Shown here: piece by piece, positions 1 to 7,108 of the stretch
Position numbering within the stretch: position 1 is the stretch's first letter
How the letters are laid out: each line of letters begins with the position of its first letter
From: Candidatus Treponema excrementipullorum
Lineage (GTDB): Bacteria > Spirochaetota > Spirochaetia > Treponematales > Treponemataceae
DNA length: 14,257 nucleotides
Direction: 5' to 3'
Assembly (NCBI GenBank): GCA_018883625.1
Contig: JAHLFV010000145.1
Location: forward strand, 1 to 14,257
Notes under the pieces: generated by a model
Database searches by the model: none
Told to the model about the DNA's origin: nothing
The model's input: the letters and a program-made list of their open reading frames with translations, nothing else
Program-made: the position numbers and the translations under genes

Positions 1-2035
1 ACAAAAGATTGATCTGGCGGTCCATTTTTCTGTTTTCTGTGGTATCGACATGGTTTTCGATTTCACGGTAAACCAAGTCTAATATATGGATAAGAGTAAT
101 TAACTGCTTTTCATATGAAATACCGGCATCTTTAAACCATTGCTCGTCTTTACATTCTTTGAAGAAGTATATAACAGCTTCTCTGTACAGTTTGTAATCC
201 TCAAAACTGTCAACAGCCAATTTCTTTACGGCATCTTCATGACCGCTGGAAATAAGCTGGTCCAACATATCTTGCTGGAGAACTGTGGGGAAAAGTTTTA
301 CGTAAACATCTACCCAATTAGGTAACAAAGTCCTGATACATTGGAGATAATCTTTCCTGAGACTTGTGTTTTTTGTGTCTTTCAAATCTAAATACATTTT
401 CTTAGGATCTTCTATCTCGTCAAATAACTGGGCAAATGTATACTTGAAGTTATAAGCCAAGTGAGGACATTGAGCAGAAATCTTTCGTACTACCAAATAT
501 GAAGCCATGACCTGTTCCGTTACAGAGCTAAAAGACTTCAGGTATCCCGTGAAGTATGCGAACATGTCTGCAAAGAGTTCTGAGTCTGTGTCCGCTTTTT
601 GGGCAAACTTCATCAAGATGTCAATACGGGCGAAAAACTGCTTCTGTGCCTTGAACTCATTAGATAACTTTTCTTCCTGTGAAATCTGATGTTCCCGTAC
701 CATATACATATTGATGTCGTTGGGGTTGATACCGAAAGAAGCATCTGTTTCTAAGATCCGACGGGCATTGGTACTCCAACTGGTCCATTCTCCCGGAGTA
801 AGGATACTGGGAACAAGTTCAGCCTTTATGCGCTTAAAATCGCAGTTGTTGTTAAAACTTCTAATGATGGTTTTAAGAGCCCAGATTTTATCATCTTTAA
901 CTTTTTTGACCAACTCTTCTTTTTTCATTGTAGCCTTCAGTACCCATATATGATCCTTGCTGAGAGGCTGTAAAGCGGTAATTGCCATCTTAAGAGACAT
1001 TTCATGTATACCGTGTTTTTTTCCAAAGTTGATGGTTATCTGATCTCCCGATACTTTCCGAATGATTCCGACGCCCCATGAACGATGGAATACAAAGTTT
1101 TTGGCATCAAAAGCTATATGTTTTTCAAAATCGGAAATTGCTTCAAAGATATTCCTCCAATTTTGGGTAAGATTTGAATCCCGAATATAGTCTTCCAACT
1201 GACTGTGATCTGCATACTTATTCCGGAAACATTCTACAATTTCCCGGCGTGCCCATATATCTTTATCATCGATGGAAAGAACGAGTTTCAAAATGTCGAT
1301 AGCTGTGTCCCATTTAGCTTCTTTTTTGTAGTATTCATACAATTCCTGCATCAAGACGGCACTTTTATCGGCGCTGATACCTTTGGCTATTTTTCTTTGC
1401 ACAAGGTAGAAAAAGTCTATTTCTTCGGGAATGAGGGAAACAAGCTTTGTCCACAACTCTTTTATCTGGTTCATGGAGTTTATTCCGTCATTTATATAGC
1501 GGTGGATAGCTTTTTTGTAGTAGTCGATAGCCGTTTCCATGTCTCCGTTTTTTTCTGCCCGCTCTGCCAATAACTTTGTTACATCGGCTTCTTCATAATC
1601 TACTTTAACAAGTGTTTCGTAAATCTCCCATACTCTTTCGTTGCCTTCTTCCCGGTAGGCAGTGGCCAATGTCCGTAGGGCGAACTTATTGCTAGGGTCT
1701 CTTTCTAAAATAGACTCACACAGATAGGTAACTATATTTGGTTTGTGGTTATCTTGGAAAATATCTACAAGAGTGATTAAAGCTGAGTTATCCAAAGTAC
1801 CTTTTTTAAGAGCTAACATACCTGAAAAATAGAGAGCTATAATACTGTTTTTTGTATGAGAAAGATGTTCGTCACAGACGGCCTTTACCTCATCTACACA
1901 GTTTTCACTGATGGCTTTTTCTACAATATCTGCCAATTCAATAAAATTGTTTTTTGAATAGTTACTGATTGCAGCCCGTGTCCATTTTTCCTCGTTCAGC
2001 ATGTCCTGAACAGATTTTACAAGTACTTCAGACAT
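1..2035 (-). CDS. greA: Large helical-repeat protein, probable N-terminal part of the spirochaete GreA fusion protein (3' end outside window)
   Basis: The reading frame is open from an ATG at 2035 to the left edge, giving 678 residues with no stop. An AGGAG Shine-Dalgarno (2041-2045) lies five bases before the ATG. The first ~280 residues are TPR-like helices. Around residues 310-350 a short beta-rich stretch contains RSWGVGII (tryptophan 320) and INFGKKHGIHEM, which resembles the small Tudor/SH3-like barrels of RNA-polymerase-binding proteins. A long helical region follows, including SILTPGEWTSW and, near the edge, LDLVYREIENHVD. From memory this architecture matches the spirochaete proteins in which such a region precedes a C-terminal GreA domain, the factor that rescues backtracked RNA polymerase by stimulating transcript cleavage. 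The GreA domain itself would lie off the left edge, so the name is inferred. The gene starts 38 bases after the upstream TPR gene and is probably cotranscribed with it. The alternative is simply a large TPR protein. Confidence 0.65.
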   Translation of the reverse strand, partial: MSEVLVKSVQDMLNEEKWTRAAISNYSKNNFIELADIVEKAISENCVDEVKAVCDEHLSHTKNSIIALYFSGMLALKKGTLDNSALITLVDIFQDNHKPNIVTYLCESILERDPSNKFALRTLATAYREEGNERVWEIYETLVKVDYEEADVTKLLAERAEKNGDMETAIDYYKKAIHRYINDGINSMNQIKELWTKLVSLIPEEIDFFYLVQRKIAKGISADKSAVLMQELYEYYKKEAKWDTAIDILKLVLSIDDKDIWARREIVECFRNKYADHSQLEDYIRDSNLTQNWRNIFEAISDFEKHIAFDAKNFVFHRSWGVGIIRKVSGDQITINFGKKHGIHEMSLKMAITALQPLSKDHIWVLKATMKKEELVKKVKDDKIWALKTIIRSFNNNCDFKRIKAELVPSILTPGEWTSWSTNARRILETDASFGINPNDINMYMVREHQISQEEKLSNEFKAQKQFFARIDILMKFAQKADTDSELFADMFAYFTGYLKSFSSVTEQVMASYLVVRKISAQCPHLAYNFKYTFAQLFDEIEDPKKMYLDLKDTKNTSLRKDYLQCIRTLLPNWVDVYVKLFPTVLQQDMLDQLISSGHEDAVKKLAVDSFEDYKLYREAVIYFFKECKDEQWFKDAGISYEKQLITLIHILDLVYREIENHVDTTENRKMDRQINLL

Positions 2036-2073
2036 AAAATCTCCTATAATTTTTAACAATAAACCCCTGATTA

Positions 2074-3030
2074 TTACATGGTGTATTTTCTGTATACTTC
2101 TTCATCCAGTAATTTAATTTTTCTCAAGGTTTCTTGAATTTTTTCTCTGTCATCATTTGTTGCTACGTAATGGTCAATTTGCCAAAAATATTTATTGATC
2201 AATCTGGGAACCAATAAAGCCCTTTTATCGTCTTGCGATACCTGAATTTCATTTTCCAAGTTGACTATATCACGTCGCAGGGTGCTGAATTCCACCGGCC
2301 TCAGCTGCCGCTTTACATTAAATACCCCGTATAACACTCCATAGACGGGAATCCACTCTCGCATAACAACTTCGGGGTATCCTTTCTCACTGACCAACTT
2401 TAGCAAACTGACGATCAGTTCCGAGTCTAGAAAAACAAGCTCTATGTTTCCCGGGTCCAAAAAAAATGCCTCTCGGAACAGTACCTTTGCATAGTTGTCT
2501 TGACCGCACAAGGAGTAACAGTCTGCCATTTCAGCCAGTATAGAAGCAATATCCTCTCTTTTTGTCAGGTTTTCCAAGATTGCATTTGCCTCTGCCAAAA
2601 AGGATAAAGCCTGCTCATAAAATCCCAGTTGTTTATAGCAAAATGCTACTTTTCTGTAGGATTCGGCTCTTTGCAATTGATAATGATCGGTCAAAGTCTG
2701 TTTGTATAACTCCAGCGCAATGGAAAATACCCCCTTGCGTACAGAGTACATGCTTTTTTCGTAGAGGGAACTTTCTCCTCCAACAATGTCTGTAACAAAC
2801 TTTTTCCAACAGTCAATAATTTTTTCCCCTTTTTCAAAGGGTGAAACAATACCTTCTACAGAAAACAAAGCACTTCCCCAATAATTTGCACACCGGATAG
2901 CAAAAAGAATTTCTTTGTTTTCCAAGTCGCCTATAAGAGCATCTTCTAACAAAGGTTTTGCCATATCAGCCTTGCCCTGCTGCAATAGTTCATAGGCTTG
3001 TTGTAACAGATTATTGGATTGAGTACTCAT
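2074..3030 (-). CDS. TPR-type helical-repeat protein of unknown function
   Basis: This encodes 318 residues with no signal peptide or membrane segment, so it is probably cytoplasmic. The protein is almost wholly helical, with TPR-like pairs at residues ~8-35, ~95-130 (for example GVFSIALELYKQTL), ~130-155 (YKQLGFYEQALSFLAEA) and ~165-200 (ADCYSLCGQDNYAKVLFREA). The last ~100 residues are charged helices without a recognisable family motif. TPR repeats normally bind other proteins, but no partner can be named. The gene lies upstream of the GreA-fusion-like gene in the same direction with a 38-base gap, so the two are probably one transcript. The ATG at 3030 was chosen because the first repeat begins at about residue 8; the next Met (residue 23) would cut into it. 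There is no good Shine-Dalgarno before the ATG, and a strong promoter lies almost on top of it. Confidence 0.8.
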   Translation of the reverse strand: MSTQSNNLLQQAYELLQQGKADMAKPLLEDALIGDLENKEILFAIRCANYWGSALFSVEGIVSPFEKGEKIIDCWKKFVTDIVGGESSLYEKSMYSVRKGVFSIALELYKQTLTDHYQLQRAESYRKVAFCYKQLGFYEQALSFLAEANAILENLTKREDIASILAEMADCYSLCGQDNYAKVLFREAFFLDPGNIELVFLDSELIVSLLKLVSEKGYPEVVMREWIPVYGVLYGVFNVKRQLRPVEFSTLRRDIVNLENEIQVSQDDKRALLVPRLINKYFWQIDHYVATNDDREKIQETLRKIKLLDEEVYRKYTM

Positions 3031-3042
3031 AGCGTCTTTTCA

Positions 3043-3070
3043 ATTATACAAAAATATGGCCTTTAGTCAA
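3043..3070 (-). promoter_or_regulatory. Sigma-70-type promoter for the TPR gene
   Basis: On the minus strand TTGACT (3070-3065) and TATAAT (3048-3043) are separated by 16 bases. The -10 box is perfect and the -35 box matches five of six. A start about seven bases after the -10 box falls near 3036, leaving only about six untranslated bases before the ATG at 3030. The spacing is read directly from the sequence; promoter activity is inferred. Confidence 0.65.
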
Positions 3071-3249
3071 CAATTTTTTTAAAAAGGGGCATAGTTTATA
3101 ATATGTTTTAGTATACTGCGTCAAGATGTTTTTTGGAAAAATTACAGATTTTTACAGAAAAAAAATACAAAATAGAGAAAAAAGAAATAAACATAATATT
3201 TGTGAACCGATATTTACAACATGGGTATCATTTGTTACTATGAAGGGCG
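3071..3249 (+). promoter_or_regulatory. AT-rich upstream region of rpe with candidate promoter elements
   Basis: This is the plus-strand half of the 219-base divergent intergenic region. It holds a perfect TATAAT at 3097-3102 with only a T-run at the -35 position, a TATACT at 3112-3117, and a TTTACA (3213-3218) and TACTAT (3236-3241) pair spaced 17 bases apart. The last pair would start transcription at about 3248 and exclude the Shine-Dalgarno of rpe (AAGGG, 3243-3247), so the upstream -10 boxes are more plausible. Otherwise the stretch is A-rich and shows no hairpin, riboswitch-like structure or credible small gene. Confidence 0.35.
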
Positions 3250-3894
3250 ATGAAAAACGAAATTCAAGACAAAGGTTGGCTGTTGGCGCCCTCTTTGTTG
3301 TCGGCAGATTTTTACTCTCTCAAAGATTCTCTTAGCTTTATCGAAAAAAAAGGCGGAGATGTTATTCATATCGACGTTATGGACGGTACTTTTGTGCCCC
3401 AAATTTCTTTCGGGCAACCTGTTGTTGCCTCTCTCCGTTCCCACAGTACATTGCCTTTTGATGTACATCTTATGGTAGAGCATCCGGAAACTCAAATAGA
3501 GAGTTTTGCAAAAGCCGGTGCGGATTGGATTACCTTTCATTGGGAAGCTGCCCTTCATCATCACAGAATTATAACAGCAATTCACGATTTAGGTTTGAAG
3601 GCCGGTATTTCTCTGGTGCCTTCAACTCCTGTCAGTGCAGTAGAAGAAATTTTGCCCTTTGTGGATTTGATCCTTGTGATGACCGTAAATCCCGGTTTTG
3701 GGGGACAGATTTTTATTGAAAATGCAGCAGAAAAGATAAAGCAACTGAAAGATAAAAAGCTTGATGGTGGTTATTCCTATTTAGTATCGGTAGATGGAGG
3801 TATAAACTCGGAAACGGCCCGTGTTGTATTGGATAAAGGTGCCGATATTATAGTATCCGGTTCGTCTTTCTTTAAAGGCTCTTTAATCCTGTAA
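3250..3894 (+). CDS. rpe: Ribulose-phosphate 3-epimerase
   Basis: This cytoplasmic TIM-barrel enzyme interconverts ribulose 5-phosphate and xylulose 5-phosphate in the pentose phosphate pathway. Its 214 residues are close to the usual ~220. Family motifs appear in order: LAPSLLSADF (12-21), HIDVMDGTFVP (40-50) with metal-ligand His40 and catalytic Asp42, FDVHLMVEHP (70-79) with His73, MTVNPGFGGQ in the flexible loop, and VDGGI with catalytic Asp182, then VSGSS at the phosphate site. The ATG at 3250 is the first possible start in frame, because an in-frame stop lies at 3241-3243. AAGGG just before it is unusually close (two bases). It is the first plus-strand gene after the divergent region and is followed after 22 bases by an envelope-protein gene that is functionally unrelated. 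All key residues are present. Confidence 0.96.
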   Translation: MKNEIQDKGWLLAPSLLSADFYSLKDSLSFIEKKGGDVIHIDVMDGTFVPQISFGQPVVASLRSHSTLPFDVHLMVEHPETQIESFAKAGADWITFHWEAALHHHRIITAIHDLGLKAGISLVPSTPVSAVEEILPFVDLILVMTVNPGFGGQIFIENAAEKIKQLKDKKLDGGYSYLVSVDGGINSETARVVLDKGADIIVSGSSFFKGSLIL

Positions 3895-3916
3895 TTTCTT
3901 TTGGAGAGTATTTACC

Positions 3917-4879
3917 ATGAAACACAGAATAAATATCCTAGTTTTTGCCTGTACTCTGTTTGTAATTTCTTCCGGGGTTCTTTTTGCTGAAGAATCTCGC
4001 TATCAAAATTTATCTATGCTTCGGGGATATGAAGCTTTTCAAAATGAGGATTGGATATCTGCGTTGTTTTTTCTTAGGAAGGCTGTAAGTGAAGATCCGT
4101 CTTTGGAGCACGCTTGGTACATGCTTATTTTATCGGAACTGTATGTTAAGGAATACCACCAGGCTGTCATAGATTGTAAAAGCTACCTCACAAAATTTTC
4201 TCAGGGGGAGTACAAAGTTTTGGTAGAATATCAGCTGGGAAAAAGTTTGTACTTGCAGGGAAATATAGAAGATGCAATCGCACAGTTAACCTACTTTTGT
4301 AATGAATATCCCGAAAGTTCTTTGTATCCTTCTGCCTTGTATTTGTTGGCAGAGTCTTTTTATGCCGGCTTTTTTTATGATTCCTCCCGATCTCTATATG
4401 AAAGACTCATCAATAGTTTTCCCGGAGATCCTAGAATTCAAGATGCAAAAAATCGGTTAGCAGAGATAGATAGAGTAGAGCGGGAGCAGAAGTTGCTCTA
4501 TTTGCTTAAAGTGACCGGGGAAGAATACATGGCTGTTAAGGATAATTATGAAAAACAACTTCATCTTTATGAAACTGAAGGGGCCATGCGATTACAGGAT
4601 CAATATAAAGAAAAGCAAAAAAGCGATAAAACTTTGGAAGAACTGAACAAAAAAAATCAGGAACAGGCTCAGAGAATTGAACAGTTAGAGCAGGAAAATT
4701 CTCTTCTTCAATCCAACGTACAGGAAGTAACTGCTGCAATGGAAGAAAAAATGAAAGAAGAAATGGCAAAACAGGCTGAGAAAAATGTTCCAGATACTTC
4801 TGATTTTGACGAATTAACAAAACGGGCAGAAGTATTGAAGATGATGGTGGAAGAAAAGAAACAGGGAGGAGAGGAATAA
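3917..4879 (+). CDS. Secreted TPR protein with C-terminal coiled coil
   Basis: This encodes 320 residues. It begins with a typical signal peptide (MKHRINI, then a hydrophobic core), with likely cleavage after Ala24 (GVLFA-EES). There is no lipobox cysteine, so the product is probably periplasmic and soluble. Residues ~30-190 form TPR-like pairs, for example GYEAFQNEDWISALFFLRKA, YQLGKSLYLQGNIEDAIAQL and ALYLLAESFYAGFFYDSSRS. From ~195 to the end the sequence is a highly charged coiled coil rich in Glu, Lys and Gln. The repeat half resembles periplasmic scaffold proteins of the YbgF/BamD type, but the coiled coil is C-terminal, whereas in YbgF it is N-terminal, so I do not assign that name. 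A GGAGAG ribosome site (3902-3907) precedes the ATG. The stop is followed after one base by the next secreted-protein gene, which suggests translational coupling and a shared role. Confidence 0.85.
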   Translation: MKHRINILVFACTLFVISSGVLFAEESRYQNLSMLRGYEAFQNEDWISALFFLRKAVSEDPSLEHAWYMLILSELYVKEYHQAVIDCKSYLTKFSQGEYKVLVEYQLGKSLYLQGNIEDAIAQLTYFCNEYPESSLYPSALYLLAESFYAGFFYDSSRSLYERLINSFPGDPRIQDAKNRLAEIDRVEREQKLLYLLKVTGEEYMAVKDNYEKQLHLYETEGAMRLQDQYKEKQKSDKTLEELNKKNQEQAQRIEQLEQENSLLQSNVQEVTAAMEEKMKEEMAKQAEKNVPDTSDFDELTKRAEVLKMMVEEKKQGGEE

Positions 4880-4880
4880 T

Positions 4881-5921
4881 ATGAAATTGCGGTTTATTAT
4901 TCTTGTAAATCTCTTGTGGATTGCAATTTTTCCTCTTTTTGGAAAAACAGCGGAAAAAAGTAACGGCGACTTTGTTATGCAAATGTCTGATTCTGTGGGA
5001 TCGTTTAACTTTTATTACTTGGGAATAAACAATTCCAGAACAGATTTTTTCGTTCCCTACGATTCTTTTAGCAATACTTTTTTTTCCGTAAAATTCGGTA
5101 ACACTGTTTACAAACTGCGAAATGATACTGTTAATTCTGTGTCCATGGAAGAAACTACTACCGGGATAAAATTAAAATACGTTGTGAATGACAGATTTGA
5201 AGCAGTATTGGATTGTTCCTTCATGGATCTAAAGCTTCAACCTACTCAAAGTATTGTTAAGGTACAGGTTTCTGTAAAAAATATTTCGGACAAATCGGAA
5301 CGGTGTGAAATAAAAGGAACTTTTGATACCCTTTTAGGAGAAAGCACGGGAGTCCATTTTTCTACAGCTCGATTGTCTAAGGTCAATACTGAAACAAATT
5401 TTACTTCTATGAGGGATGACCAATGGATCCGTTCTTCCAACGGTAATGAATCCATTCAATTTTTATTGGATGGGGCAGATATTACTTCTCCCCGCTTAGT
5501 GGCCGTTGCAAATAAGGATGTGTTGATTGGCAATTCATGGGAACCGTCACTGAAAGTGGGAAGAACCTTTAATTCTGTGTTTTCTTATAACAATTCTGCT
5601 TTTTGTGTGTTGTGGGATTCCAAAGTATTGTCTCCCTTACAAAACGATACAATTACCTTTTATATTTCATTAAGTTCCAAATCGGTGTTACCTTCTACGA
5701 CTTTGGTATTGACAGAAACACCAAAGACTTACTATGGAGGAAGAGAACTTGTCTCTGAGTCAGGGGATTTTGATAATCCTGAAGATTATTATCGCTATGC
5801 AGAAGCAGCTTTAAAACGGTATGAAGAATTAAAAGCCCATCCTGAAACAGCCAGCAAGGAAGAAATAACCCGTTTGCGGACAGAAATTGATGCTATAATC
5901 GAAAAACTGAGGTGGTTATAG
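4881..5921 (+). CDS. Secreted beta-rich protein with C-terminal helical tail, unknown function
   Basis: This encodes 346 residues and no family is recognised. The N-terminus (MKLRF, then a hydrophobic stretch to about residue 20) is a signal peptide, with cleavage probably near Gly21 or Ala24. The mature part to about residue 285 is dominated by alternating hydrophobic/polar strands rich in Ser, Asn, Thr and Phe, as in an extracytoplasmic beta-sandwich. It contains VKVQVSVKNISDKSERC, the sort of strand seen in immunoglobulin-like and glycan-binding folds. The last ~60 residues (from NPEDYYRYAEAALKRYEEL) switch to charged helices that may pair with another coiled coil. The gene starts one base after the stop of the secreted TPR/coiled-coil gene, whose stop region carries the GGAGAGG used as its ribosome site, and four bases separate it from the next gene. 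I infer that the three products act together. Confidence 0.82.
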   Translation: MKLRFIILVNLLWIAIFPLFGKTAEKSNGDFVMQMSDSVGSFNFYYLGINNSRTDFFVPYDSFSNTFFSVKFGNTVYKLRNDTVNSVSMEETTTGIKLKYVVNDRFEAVLDCSFMDLKLQPTQSIVKVQVSVKNISDKSERCEIKGTFDTLLGESTGVHFSTARLSKVNTETNFTSMRDDQWIRSSNGNESIQFLLDGADITSPRLVAVANKDVLIGNSWEPSLKVGRTFNSVFSYNNSAFCVLWDSKVLSPLQNDTITFYISLSSKSVLPSTTLVLTETPKTYYGGRELVSESGDFDNPEDYYRYAEAALKRYEELKAHPETASKEEITRLRTEIDAIIEKLRWL

Positions 5922-5925
5922 TGTT

Positions 5926-7035
5926 ATGAAAAGGGAAAAAGACCCTTTGATTGCAGCCCGGAAGCTTTTGCAAGCCCGTCGTTTTCACAGCGCAATTCTT
6001 CTCCTACAAGACAGAGAGTTGGAATATCATACGGATTTTGAATTCTACTATTACTTGGGATTAGCATGCTTGTATGTCAACGATATCGGTGGTGCAAGTT
6101 TTTATTTTAACAAAGCAAGAAAAATATCCGTACTGGATACCCGATTGTTAATTGCTCAGGCTGCTATTTTCTTAAAAAGAGGAGCTACTGACGAAGCTGT
6201 AGAATATTATTTGAATATTTTGGATGATGATCCAAACAATAAAATTGCTTCGGAAGGATTAAAGTTTATCAAACAACTTTCTCAAAAACCGGATATGCTT
6301 TCCGAGTGGATTGCAACAAATAAAATAAAGCGGTTCTATCCCCCTTTAGGAATCCATCCTCTTATTGGGAAACTTTTTGGTTTGGTTTGCATTATCTGCG
6401 TGGCAGCCGGTGGAGTTCTTTTTGCATTGCAATATTACGAAGCAAGAAAACCTCCTCAGAGGGCTGATTTATCTGCTTTTGTGCTTTCTGTCGATCAGAG
6501 AAATAATGCTTTACAGCAGGATTTGTCAGGAAGTCAGTATCGTTATATATTGAATGCCAGAGAAGTGAATGAAACATACGAAAAGGCCCAGGAGTATTTT
6601 CAAAAGGAAGAAGATAATTTAGCTCAGCGAGAAATAAATAAACTGCTTAATTCCAATGCTTCTGTAGCGATTCAGCAAAATGCCCGACTTTTGATGCAGT
6701 ATTTTGTGGAACCTTCCTTTGATACATTTAAAACTGGTTTTACATACAGTCAGGTGGCTGAGGATATATATTTATACTTGGATTGTTGGGTAATGTGGAG
6801 TGGCCGGATAGCCAATTCTGAGGTTACGGATACTTCCTATTCCTGCGATTTATTAGTAGGATATGAAAACCAAAAAAGAGTAGAGGGCATTGTGCCACTG
6901 GTTTTTGACAGTGCCATGAATTTGGATCCATCTTTGCCTATTACTGTTTTGGGAAAGATAAGTTTAACGGAAAACGGTAAACTCTATTTAAAAGGCAAGT
7001 CTGTCTATCAGTCGGTGGATGGCAGTACATTGTAA
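5926..7035 (+). CDS. Single-pass membrane protein: cytoplasmic TPRs, periplasmic helical and OB-like domain
   Basis: This encodes 369 residues in three visible parts. Residues 1-125 are TPR-like helices (ARKLLQARRFHSAILLLQD, YYYLGLACLYVNDIGGASFY, AVEYYLNILDDDPNNKIA). Residues ~148-170 are a hydrophobic membrane segment (LFGLVCIICVAAGGVLFAL) preceded by lysine- and arginine-rich sequence, so the N-terminus should be cytoplasmic and the C-terminus periplasmic. The outer part has helices (~180-265) and then, from about residue 270, a strand-rich domain (WVMWSGRIANSE, GIVPLVFDSA, ITVLGKISLTENGKLYLKG) with the strand pattern of an OB fold. No enzyme motif is seen. It is the last of three closely spaced envelope genes and may anchor the two secreted products to the inner membrane. 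The domain boundaries and the OB assignment are my reading and were not searched. Confidence 0.82.
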   Translation: MKREKDPLIAARKLLQARRFHSAILLLQDRELEYHTDFEFYYYLGLACLYVNDIGGASFYFNKARKISVLDTRLLIAQAAIFLKRGATDEAVEYYLNILDDDPNNKIASEGLKFIKQLSQKPDMLSEWIATNKIKRFYPPLGIHPLIGKLFGLVCIICVAAGGVLFALQYYEARKPPQRADLSAFVLSVDQRNNALQQDLSGSQYRYILNAREVNETYEKAQEYFQKEEDNLAQREINKLLNSNASVAIQQNARLLMQYFVEPSFDTFKTGFTYSQVAEDIYLYLDCWVMWSGRIANSEVTDTSYSCDLLVGYENQKRVEGIVPLVFDSAMNLDPSLPITVLGKISLTENGKLYLKGKSVYQSVDGSTL

Positions 7036-7040
7036 TTTTT

Positions 7041-7058
7041 TTGTATAAATTGTATAAA
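7041..7058 (+). repeat. Perfect 9-bp tandem repeat upstream of recA
   Basis: TTGTATAAA occurs twice with no gap, at 7041-7049 and 7050-7058. It starts five bases after the stop of the upstream membrane-protein gene, in the 73-base gap before recA. Each copy contains TTGTAT and TATAAA, so it could supply promoter elements or a direct-repeat operator. It could equally be chance in AT-rich DNA. Confidence 0.6.
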
Positions 7059-7084
7059 AACGCGGAAAAAAATTTAAAAACACC

Positions 7085-7090
7085 TATAAT
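7085..7090 (+). promoter_or_regulatory. Candidate -10 box of the recA promoter
   Basis: A perfect TATAAT lies 18 bases before the GTG start of recA. There is no convincing -35 box 16-18 bases upstream (sequence near GCGGAA). A start at about 7097 would put the Shine-Dalgarno at the very front of the transcript. Neither a proteobacterial nor a Bacillus-type LexA operator is visible nearby. Confidence 0.4.
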
Positions 7091-7097
7091 TAAAACG

Positions 7098-7103
7098 GGA
7101 GGG
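7098..7103 (+). promoter_or_regulatory. Shine-Dalgarno site that decides the recA GTG start
   Basis: GGAGGG sits five bases before GTG at 7109 but fourteen bases before the ATG at 7118. The spacing favours the GTG, giving a protein that begins MAKMTTE. Confidence 0.7.
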
Positions 7104-7108
7104 AAAAG

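Noticed and set aside
140..953. Three short plus-strand open frames (140-325, 507-689, 711-953)
   Set aside because: All are antisense to the continuous minus-strand gene and show no protein signature.
1205..1573. 122-codon plus-strand open frame
   Set aside because: It lies wholly inside the minus-strand GreA-fusion-like gene, whose frame runs through with coherent helical repeats. The plus-strand translation is Phe-rich with no motif and no ribosome site.
3126..3335. 69-codon plus-strand open frame across the rpe start
   Set aside because: It overlaps the well-supported rpe gene in another frame, and its sequence is a biased Lys/Arg run from A-rich intergenic DNA.
3238..3585. 115-codon minus-strand open frame
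   Set aside because: It is antisense to rpe, whose catalytic motifs are complete; no signature in the translation.
4340..4365. Sigma-54 promoter-like TGGCAG ... TATGC
   Set aside because: The GG to GC spacing is 14 bases instead of 10, and the site is inside a coding region.
4536..4982. 148-codon minus-strand open frame
   Set aside because: It is antisense to the coiled-coil part of the secreted TPR gene and the start of the next gene. The Leu/Phe/Pro-rich translation is the typical shadow of Glu/Lys-rich coding DNA.
7036..7108. LexA operator before recA
   Set aside because: I looked for the proteobacterial and Bacillus-type palindromes and found neither.
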